From assembly GCA_903813345.2 (NCBI GenBank), contig CAIIXF020000011.1, positions 5,294,571 to 5,358,570 on the forward strand: a stretch of 64,000 bases of DNA, read 5' to 3'. The translations under genes were made by a program, and so were the position numbers. Of the stretch, positions 44,601-56,600 are shown in pieces (position 1 is the first letter of the stretch; each line of letters begins with the position of its first letter). A model generated the notes under the pieces. That model was given only the letters and a program-made list of their open reading frames with translations. It made no database searches and was not told the origin of the DNA. This stretch comes from Owenia fusiformis (lineage: Eukaryota; Annelida; Polychaeta; Sabellida; Oweniidae).

Positions 44601-47600
44601 AAAAACTGGTCAAAATACGCCAAATTCTCTTGAATGTTTCATCAAATTCTCGTCTGCATTATCAGGTTGTTGTTTCTCTTGTAATCTCTCACTTAAACCC
44701 CCATCTTTATTTATTGTCATTATTATAATATCACAATTACATTTTATTTGCAGGCTGAAGGGGTATTTATAGATTGGAAGCCAGAACAAAATGTGCAGGA
44801 TTTGAATAAGACAGACGAATGGACGGTAGTGAATCACACGGTGGGATATAAATCAGATTCTGGTAGGTAAAGATACCTCTGATATCACCCTTGCTAGATT
44901 TCAACAATTTGTCTTTGTGGCTGTTCTACAAAGAAATTTTGTACAGCTCAGCTTTCTGTAGAATGTTCACACAATTTACAATAAACTAGGTGCAAGTAGA
45001 AATAATCTTGATTTGCTTTATTAAAAATTCAAAATTTAGTCGTGATTTCATATTTGAAATCTTATGTGATAAAATCACAAAAAGTGAAATATTGTTTTTT
45101 GTATTGGAAAGATTATATTTTCTTTTACTGGACATATATTTTAATTTGGGTAATATGAAAATTGAACCACTAAAACTGATGATATTCAAGCTTAAGGAAC
45201 TTTCTAATAATCTGTCATGTTATTAGCCGGGTTGGCCTAGTGGTTAAGGCATTGGTCTGAAAAGCAGGAAGTCTGGCTTCAGGCTGAAAAAGTAGAGGTC
45301 TTGGGTTCAAACCCAGGTCACAGCACTTCTTGTGATTTGTCTTTGACCTATGACTGCTGACCTATACCGGCCACTGTAAACCTGCATAGTATAAATGTGG
45401 CAGTTCGCTTGTCACTGGTAGAAAGTCATTAATCACACATCTGGTGTTCTTGCACATGCGTAGTGGTAATAAAATCTGTCTAGAAAATATGGCTGTGGTG
45501 TTTGAAGGCTATGTCATGTTGTCTGGTAAGCTTGAAATCTATGATTTCTACCTACATTTCTCTGTCTAGACTTGGCACCTAATTATCTCATGATATTAAA
45601 GACTTGCTGAATCATATTTATTTGGTCATTATGTCACTATTTTAAAGGTATCAGTTAATATGAAATAGATATTTTTTGCATTTTTGAGTGTACTTTTGCA
45701 TCATATTTTCTATATTTTCCTACTTTTTTACTTCAGAACTTTTTTCACAGTGAGAAACAATGGGGTATTATGAAACAATATCACTTCAAGAAAAGTGTAC
45801 ATTATTTTATTTAAAGAAGATATTGGCATTTTAATTGAGTAGGTGTTGGCCAAAATTGATATTTTTAACATTGGTTTGAATAGGCAACTTTGAGCTGTTG
45901 CTCGCAGAAAACAAGTGATATATCAAAGGAAAAAAATAATGTAGAAAATTGATTTAGATGAGCAGAAAGAGGAGACTTTGAAGTACAAAACCATCAAAAA
46001 ATTACAGGATCAAAAAAGTAGAATCAATTAGAAAAGTGCCTTTTCATGCAAATGTGTAATAAAATTAAAATTTTATTTATGTACTAGTGTTCCATTGACA
46101 AAAAATAGATACAATGGAATGTGTTAGAATTTGGTTAATTATGATTGGAAATTGTAAACTTTTTTTACATCTATGAATTACTAATTGATCATTCTTTTTA
46201 GTTATTGCAAAAGTTATAGTTTCTAAGTAAGTTTAAACGAGTAATAACATGAAAAGAGATTGCGGTTTAATTAACCAAAAGTGGCTATAGCATTAACTTT
46301 CTACAGTGGAAGACTGTTTGACCTACTAGTAAACAAAGCTAAGAACTGGATACTGGGCTAATTAATCAAAACAAGCTTGACAAGCGAACTGCCAGCTTAG
46401 GTTTACAGTGCGGCGATTACTAGAGTGCTGCTAACTCGATAAAAGGCTGGCCCTGGCTAGAATTGTCTATGGTTCTAGCCAGGATAAAGATACCAGTTCT
46501 TCAACTCGACAATGGGAAGAACTGCTCTACCTTAGTGACTAATATGTCATGATATGACATCTAAAGAGTCAATAAAAGATATAAATTTGCCCCAAATTAG
46601 CCACCTGGTGTTGAAACTGGTAACTACTGGTAACTACATACCCACATCTGAGTTATTAATGTGGATTTATCAAAGTATTCATCAGATTCATCAGAATTTA
46701 CTCCTCCTTTCAGCAATGGTACACTTTTTTCTTGCTTTATTATTTTTGTATAATTTGAAACGTTTTTCCTTGTTTTTTCTGAAAAATGAAATGTTAAAAA
46801 AAGATGGCATTTGGACATTTCTTGTTCAATATATTTGCTGCAGAAACTGATTTTTTGTTCAGAGAAAGATGGCATTATAGAAAAAATGGTTATTTTGTTG
46901 TAAATGATCATTAATAATAGTCTGACTCCAACAGCAATTACATGTAGGTGCTTGAAATATATTTTTATTCAGAGAAAGATGGCACTTTGAGATAAACTAA
47001 TATCAAAGCAATGATTATAAATGTATAGTACTCTAAGTGAATACAACTTGTAATATATTTTTTGAAATCCCTGTGTGAGTCAAGTGTCTTTGTATCTTCA
47101 AAAATGATTCCATTTGCGAGGTGCGCCATTAACAGAGGATTGTTTGTGCTTTATATGTTCTCTCATATAATTGCTTTCTCTTCCAGGCTCTGTATCAATG
47201 AAATCCCCGGTGAAACACAAACACATTATAACCTTCAATATTTCGGATTTGAAGAGCTTCAAAAGATCATCTCAGCAACTTGGGTGGTCCTATTTGATAT
47301 TTATCCTACAAGATGGCACCACTTTTCCTGCCCTTCATTTCCACCAAGGGGGCACTAAGGCTCTGATCAAGGAAATGGAAAAAACCCTCAGCATTAAAAA
47401 GTAAGTTGCTTTTGGTATTGGTGATTGATTATATAATTACCTTAAATTAAAGAAGGTTTTCAAATAGCCATTTTCTAAGAATTTCTAATATTCTTTGTAA
47501 CAGAAACTGAATACAGTTAAAACCTGTTAAAGTGGTAGCCCTTTGTTATCTCTAAAAAGTTTCCACTTGGGAAGTGTTCCACATGTAGAGGTTCATTTAA

Positions 47601-50600
47601 CATTAGGTCAATTGGTCTTTGGACTCTGAAAAATGTTCCACTATCAGAGGTGTTCGACTTACAGAGGTGTTCCTCTTTACAGGTTTCACTGTTTATGATT
47701 CATGGCAGATATGTGACATTTGTCCATCCACTCCCAAATACTGCAAATTAAAAACTCTCATCATAATCAAAAAAGAAACAACATCTCAAAGAATGGTCTC
47801 ATGCACAAAGAAACATTTCTAACACCTCCTCCCACTCATACCTTTAATGTATTTTGCCTACACTGTAAAAGTAAGTTTAAGTGGATCATGGTCAGTTTTC
47901 CAGATCTTAAACTGACTCCAAACACTTAGAGACTTAAATGCAATTACCACAGCAACCAAATTGAATTCATTAAAAACTAATTAAGAAAAAAGCAGCAAAT
48001 GCCTCGTTGTTGAGATCTCCAAATATTTAACTCACACAACATTGGCCCTGATACTAGATACTTTATTCTGTAGGCCTGACATTTTTGAAAATTGGATGAA
48101 AATGTCAGACTAAAAGCCTCATATATTTTGTCAGATAATATATAATGATCATATTTTTCAGATCTAATAATGACTCCAAGCTGTATATAGTGAGAGAACA
48201 TGATCCTCAGGCCCTCTCGAAATCCTTTGATGAGCTTCAACTGTTCACGGATCACTCCCAGGATATTGTTTCTGTGAGAAGTATACAATTAGATTCTTGT
48301 ATTCCTTGCGTCATGAGCTTTCCAAAATTAAATAAGATATAATTTATATATATTCATATGCATTTTAGTTTTCTGCTCGACTCACTTAAACTCTTACAAA
48401 TATACCTCTGAATTGGAAAGCTAAGAAATATAAGGCTCCGAAACTGTTAAGTGGTACCTTTATCCCATATAATATCATTGCAAGTTTGCAAGACAAAAAC
48501 GTTTTGTTAGAACTGTATGCAAGTAAATTAATTGAAAAATGAACCACATGTACAGTATTCAGTATGTTGTGCAACTTATTCGATTTGAATTTTAGAAAAT
48601 AATTAAAGATCCAGTTGGTGCTACTCTTGGGGGTTTTGCCAAGGTGACTAAACTACTCCATGACACGCTTATAGCTGCCGAGACTCAAGCAAATGGAAAC
48701 GGTGCTGGTGCTGATGATTTCTCTGACCTCTCTTTGAGTTTACGACAGCATGACGACACTGATATACCAGGAATACAGACCAGTGAACAAGACGAGCCTG
48801 GATTTGAAGTCGTCACCAGGGTGAGTTATTAAGTCACAACAATGAAGTTAGTGACATAATTATTATGATAGCTGAAGATTTTATGTTTACTGGTGTTCAC
48901 CATTTAGCAGATAGCATTAGAGTGTCTTTCGGGTTTTAATTTACCATAATAATAATTTACATTAGGTGGTGACATTTTGTCATATTAGTGTCATGTAAAT
49001 GATTGCGTTGACATTTTTAGTCCATCCAAATTTAATTGCAATATTTTAGCCTGAACACTTTCAATTATAGTGATTGCCTAAAAGAAGTAAATAAATTAAA
49101 ATATGAAAAAAGGAAAAGATTGCGAAACATTAGGGGTGAAATAAATGATGTTAAATGTTGTTTCAGACTGAGCTACCTCCTAGGCCAACTGTGACGAGAT
49201 CTGAACCTCTATCCCCCCAGGAATGGACCAAACACATGGATAAAGATGGCGTTGTTTTGGATCAAGACAAATTAAAGCAAATTATTTTCAGAGGAGTAAG
49301 TCAGTTTAATGCAATAGCTCTATATGACGTGCTTATCAAATGTCTATTTTGCAACTGAAAAATGTAATACTTTCCCAGGTGTACTTTCAACAAGTCATGA
49401 AATGGAAGTATTCATATAGTAAATTAAGTTTATTGCCAATTTTTGCTTCAATATTTTGATGATCTAGGCAGAACCTAAATAAGAAATTTTCTTTTATTTC
49501 AACATTTTTATGTGCATTATATTTGTGGATGGTGTTTTGCATTCAGCAGTTGGTGTTTGTGTTTGGCATTTGGTGGTTTGAGTGTCTGTAACAAATGACA
49601 GGTGATGACATTTTGCATGTTAATGTCTTGTTATTTGTTTATTTTTAGGGTGTGGATAAAACCATACGGTTAGAAGTGTGGAAGTTTCTGCTGGGTTACT
49701 ATAAATGGGACTCGACATATAAATCACGGACGGAAGAGAGAAAAACTAAAGTGTATGTTTGTATTTCCCATTTTCACCCCTTTCACATCTCACACTAGTG
49801 ACTTATATATTCATTATGATACCAGGATTCAATATTGGAAATATCATTATAGTCTATGTCATTTTGGATCCTAGGTATAATTAAACGAAACAAAGGGTTT
49901 TTAGAATCAGCATTTTACTAATGATTCTTCTCTTTTTGCCAAAATGGCCTGTTGAATTTTTGGAAAATCGAACAGTTTCCATAATTAAGTTTAAATTGTC
50001 AATCTTTACCAGTTGCTTTCATACATTTTGCCTTTTGACAGGAATTCTAATGAAATCTTTGAATATTAATAACTGAAGGAATTTAACTTGATGTAATGGC
50101 ATTATTATTTACATTTTTTGAAATTAATGCAATAATGATATCGATAGTTTTAGTATTCTGAATGTATCATCTACATATTACTAATATTACCATTTTGAGC
50201 AATCCCTTTCCATATTCATGACATTTAGATATTGTCTTTGTAATATACCCTACCCCTATATTAATTGCACATACCCTGTCCTTTGCTATGCAGTAACATT
50301 TTCAATATGAGCCATTCCACATATTTTCTGTAACATTGTTTTCATAAAAATGTTATCATAATATTTCATAATGAATTGTTTTACTGTTATTCACTTTAGT
50401 GATGATTATTTCCGGATGAAACTGCAATGGAAAACTATCAGTGAAGCTCAAGAAAGAAATTTCTCAGCTCTGAAAGAGAGAAAAGGATTAATAGGTATGG
50501 AAAATTCCCCTCAAATTCTGTATTAAATGAATGGAAAATTCCCTTCGAATTATATTAAATGAATGGAAAATTCCCCTCAAATTTTAATTTAATTCAAATG

Positions 50601-53600
50601 AAAATGTCCACCAAATGAAATTTTATATTTTGCTCGGTACATATCTGAAAACATTTATATTTCAATAACTAGATATAGTATTCAAAGAAATACAGAATCA
50701 TTAGCTCATTTTGAATGGTAAAGCTTCATATTCTTGTTTCAAAATCTAATTATAAGCAATATAATATCTAATTATTACTCTTTGTAAGAGATAGACAATG
50801 TCTGTCCCCTTAATTTTAATTTGGATTATGATTCCAAATGGTGAACAAAGTCAGAAAGGCGGTGTCTGACATATTCTGCAAATAAATAGATGGTATTCAT
50901 TTCAAACTTCTGCAAATTACCACAAAGCTACATATGGGGATATCTTGATATACGTATGATCAAAATCATTTTTAATAATCAGAGGGTGGTGTTGCTCATG
51001 GATAGTATTGCAGGGTACTAGTACTCTTTAAAATTGAAATATTTCTATTAATGCTATTTTGTCACCACCAGAAAGGGTGGTTGGGGCTTGGCGGTTAGTG
51101 TTTTTATATTAATGCCTTGTCTCTATCTCTAATCATCTCTATCAACTTTATGGATTCATTTCAATTTAGAATGATGGCAATACTTGTTATCTGGTTGGTT
51201 TCCCAAAGTTTACATTTAAAACACTACATGCTAGTATGATATAACAATAATGATTTTTAAGATTAAATATTCAAAATTTAGTCAGGGATTTTTTATTTTA
51301 AGTCAACATACAAAGGGGGAATTTCAATTTAATATGGAATAGGTGTTGCCTTTTGTTTCTGTATGATATGACACAATTCATCATATGCACACTTTCTCAG
51401 TATAATTCTACATTTTAGATAAAGATGTCACTAGGACTGATCGCACGCATCCCTTCTTCCAAGGCGAGAACAACCCAAGCATTCAGATGTTGAATGATAT
51501 ACTTATGACATACTGCATGTATAACTTTGACCTAGGTAAGTTTTTTAATGAATGGAATATATCTCAATATTTTCTTGGTTGCCTTAGCAGCCCATTGAAA
51601 GGTTTTTAAAAGTTTTAAGTATGTACAGTACTTACTCAAGGTCACTGTTATTTTAAGTAAGAATCATTTAGGGTACTTACATGTATCTCATGAACATTTC
51701 CTTAATATGCCTTTTTGGTTTAAAATAGGTCCATATTACACAATTTTGATTTTATTTATTTTAAATGTTCAAAACATACATTGAGACGACCCTGATTTCA
51801 ATACAGATTGTTCAGAATCATTTGATTCAAATTGTTTACATTTTCTTCCATATTTATAGGTTACGTTCAGGGCATGAGTGACCTCCTTGCTCCTATTCTA
51901 GTTGTCATGGAGAATGAAGTGGATGCATTCTGGTGCTTTGTCGGCTATATGGACCTTGTGGTAAGCTTATATCTGTCAATTCAAAGTAATTCATTTCAAA
52001 GTGCCAATTTTGTGTACTCTCTGACAAAACTCTGGTCACTTGGGATCTACATTGTACAAATGAACATAATTTTTTGATTTTGATCAATTAATATATAACA
52101 AAAAGAAATTGACACATATTGATAAATATCCTACTAAAAATTCAAAGCCCCACCTCATGAATTACCCATTTTGCATAAAAAATGAAACTTTTACTCTGCT
52201 TTTCGGGGAGACTACACCCCAAACCCCTCTTGATAATTAAATTACATTTATTACCATTTATTATATACCTCAAATGTATTCTAGATGCTCATTGGCTTAT
52301 TCATGGTCATATGACATGGAATAGATGAACTAATTCCCTGGAAAGTCCTAAATCCCTGCTTTCAGGGAAGATGAATTGTACTAATCACCAGTTAGGTCAT
52401 GTGACCAGTCAATAGTACATTTTATCTTCCCCCAAATCTGAGATTATAGGAGTTGAAAGGTAAAATGCCTTTAAATGCCAATAAGTACCTGTGAACATTT
52501 GATATTGAAATGAAAAGACTTCTCATTTTGTTATTGTTTACAGAGTACTTATCAGGTATATAATAAAACAAATAGTGACTGCCACATTTTCGGGAAATAG
52601 TGTAAAAATTTTCCTCTCAGGAATATCCTGTCAACTGACTTGTTCCCTCGGCCTGCAGCCTCGGGAACATGTCAGTGAACAGGATATTCCCTTGAGGAAA
52701 ATATTTTGCACTATTTCCCTCAATGGCAGTCACTATTTGTATAATAATAAATAAATAACATTACACATTTCATAATATGCATGCCTTTTTCAGCATTCAA
52801 ACTTTGAGTTAAGCCAAGAAGGGATGAAGGGACAACTAAATGATACCCACACTCTACTAAACCTTATGGACCCTGCACTATGCAACTATCTAGGTGAGCA
52901 CTTCAATGTATAGCTTAACCTCTAGAATCCCAGGTTCTAAAATTAAGCTAAGAGGTTAATAATGGCTGAGCCAAAACTATAATATTTTGGTTAAAAAGAC
53001 AAAAAAAAGTTAATCTGCTATGATGTTTTCAGAGCTGCAAATTCAAGGAACTGTTTTTATCTAACTCTGTTTGCAAACAGAATTCATGTTATATACTCTA
53101 ATATACACAAAAACAAAATTGTTTATGTCACTATTTTCAGAGAGCCATGAGTCCAGCAATATGTACTTCTGCTTCCGTTGGCTTCTCATCCAGTTCAAGA
53201 GAGAGTTCTCCTTTGAAGACATCATGAGACTGTGGGAGGTAAAGAGCTTCATGATTTATTTTTATCTCAGAATACTCTTTCTGTTCATTAAAAAAGAAAT
53301 ATTCGGGAATATCTCTTACACTTTTTGATCTGAAAATTGATGTTGAATAAATATTTCTGTTTGAGCCCAGTTCATAATCACTGCCTATACGAAATGTTAC
53401 TTCAAACAGAGAATTATTGCTTTATTTCATTTATATTTGTCTCATCCTTTGCACTACTGGTCTACTTCTGTCCGGATAAAACCAACATATATGCTCTTTT
53501 GAACGTCTTGTTGTGTGGAATATCGTCCATGTACTTATATAAAGATTTTAAAAAATTTAAATGTAAACCATTTTTAAAGTAAAATTTGAACTAAAAAAAT

Positions 53601-56600
53601 GGTGGTTTCATTATTGGGATGAGTGGGTAGCACTGAGTGTTAGATAGAATACTGAAACATATTAAGTGTAAGTTTTAATCATTTTAAAAAAGCTAGAGAA
53701 TTTATCTGATCATTCTTGCCCCTCATAACACTTTTTCTTCACAGTAAACTGTCATTCATTTAAACTTTGTTTGGGTTCTACCTAATTTTCTCCTGGAGCG
53801 ACTCATTACCAAAATGATTGAATTTCTCAAAAAAATGAATCTGTTTGTTCCTAGTATATATGTCTCTCTTTTTCAGTCTTTTTTCATTTGAACCACAACT
53901 CTATTATTGTGATAGTGTATTATTGGATGAGCAATCTTCATTATTGAATTACAGTGTTATAATAGAAAAAATACAATAGAAATGGCAATTAATTAACATT
54001 TGTATATCTGCGGCAAAATTAATATTTGTATTGTTAATAGCTTTACACATTTGTTAATAGCTTTTACAATGAAACTTATTGCCTGGCTGTACATACTATG
54101 AAGCCTTCTTTTGGAGGTGCAAAGTCAATCTCATAATCCTTGGTATATGTTTTTTGAGAGATGTGATTTCTTTTACATTAACACAGTATTTTAATATTTC
54201 CCATCTTCAACATTTCAACCTCCTCCCAACCCTGAGGTCAGAAGAAATTATGAAATTGCATTTATTTTGAAGCAATATTAAGAAAGAAAATATACCTAGT
54301 TTGAAAAATATTTTTGGCCCTTACGAAAATAGTTTTTTTCACCCAGAAATAACAGTATCTTTCTTTAATTTTTAAGTTCTGTGGATTTTTTCACCCCTAA
54401 TATAACAGTATCTTTCTTTAATTTCTAAGTTCTGTGGATTTTTTCACCCCTGAAATAACAGTAACTTTCTTTAATTTCTAGGTTCTGTGGACTGGACTGC
54501 CATGTAAGAACTACCACTTGCTAATATGTCTTGCTATCTTGGATACGGAAAAAGCAACTATTATGGACAACAGATTTGGATTTACAGAGATACTGAAGGT
54601 ATATTATGTCATTTTTTAAAGGTCATCACTTTGGGTGTTCATCATTAGCACACACTTTGACTTTAAAAGTATTTCTTAAGATAAACGAATTAACACAAGG
54701 AGTACACATGTCTCGAACTCGCAATCTTGTGGTTATCGCACACATACGCCTAGCTTGAACTTAAAGGGATATACATTGCCAGACCATTTCTCTCCTGATA
54801 TGGTAGCTTTTACCATACACATTCTTTAAATGTTTAGCAAAACATGGCAAGGTGGTAAAAATTGAGAGTCAATGACATCACATTCTGTATGAAATCTTAA
54901 AAGATGGCAGCTTAGTTGAAATGATTGTTACATTTTTAAATGATCAGTACTAACCATATTAAAACATCTTCATGTGTTTTACTAAATATGGAAAGTGCAA
55001 TTGTGTTATAGAGGTTATGTCACTATGACGTAAAATTGCCTGAGTTCTCCCAATATAGGCCTACCTTGGGAGGCTCTATATTTGGGCAAGAATGAAGGTA
55101 CACATATATTTCACGTCATAGTGACAAAACTGATGTATTACATACCTACATTCCCAGGGCTACTTCGTATAAATGATGTCACACATCTGTATGCAAGTAG
55201 AATTTGATTGAAATCAGACATGAAGTTGTGATTTTGTCATGGTTATTAACCTCTTGAATCCCAGGCTCTAAAATTGGCATGAAACCAGAGAATTTTTCAT
55301 TTTTTGCCACCTTTTGACATTTTATTACATACCTATACAACTTTAGATGCTCAGCTTAGTAAAATTGGACAGCAGAGATCATTTCTACACGTTTTAAAAC
55401 AATTTTTGTGTAAATTGGATGAAAATTGTTCAAATGAGAGCAATTTTTGTGAAAAGTTTTGTGACGGATTTTCTCGTCCCTCTGGGCACCAGTCTTATTT
55501 CATTTGTGACGGATATATCCGTCACTCTGGGTATGCAAGAGGTTAAAGAAATCTAATATCAAAATGAGGTTAGGGATATCGGTGCAATCGGGCAATATGG
55601 GTGGATGTAGCCCACTAACTTTGCCAGTGACTTCCATACAAATGCTTCACTAGGTATGTTTTTCATGATTAAGCTACCATATCAAGACAGAAATGGTCTG
55701 GCAGGGAATGTCCCTTTAGTGACAGCTCCTTATTTTGACCATCTTACATTTGATTTGATTTGCATTTTTCCTCAGGTCAATGAGACTTAAAAGTTTTCTA
55801 ATGTAAATATTTATTATAGAATTTAATAATTGAATTTAATATCACATTCATTTATGTAATGTATGTCATCAGAGTGAGATCAATTCCCCTTTTCAATGTT
55901 ACATTTACAATTATTGTTGTTTTATTATTACAGTATCATCTGCAATTTATTATCTGCTATCTCTATGATTTCCATATTTTTACTTGTTCAGTCATAAGTA
56001 TATTTAGTATATGCCTAATAGACACATTCATTTATTCATTTAGTTTTTGTTTTCTTTTATGATGATAAAAGGGCAAAATAAATGTTAATGACAATTACAT
56101 TAATGATAAGGGTTGATGTTAGCTGACTCTAATGACCGTGATGTCAGTTTATGACATTTTTTATTTCCCATCCATTGACAAGCAATTGTTTACATATATT
56201 GAAATTATTTTGATAATATTGTTAACTTTAAATGTTTTACAACATTGTCTCCATTTTAGTTAAATCACCTTTCATATGTAATTTTGCCTAATCATTTAAT
56301 TTGCCTATTGCCTAATCTTTGCCAGGTTCGGGAAATTTAATGTTGGAAATATTATCTTCATAATGTTATCCATGGGAAGTTTCTTTTTATTTGGAAAATT
56401 AAAATTATCAAAATAATAATTTGACCATTTGGCAAATTAACCACTCTGATTAAATGCCACTTTTGCTATTAATTGTAGCAAAACAGAGTTACTGTTAAAT
56501 ATATCCAGTTTATCTGAATTCAGATCTTTAGGATTGCATTATTGTAAAATATGCTATAATAGGAGTAAAGTGCTCTTTATTACCTAAACTATATGATTAA

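Noticed and set aside
45226-45310. A functional tRNA gene
   Set aside because: A and B boxes are present but the stems are disrupted and a SINE body follows.
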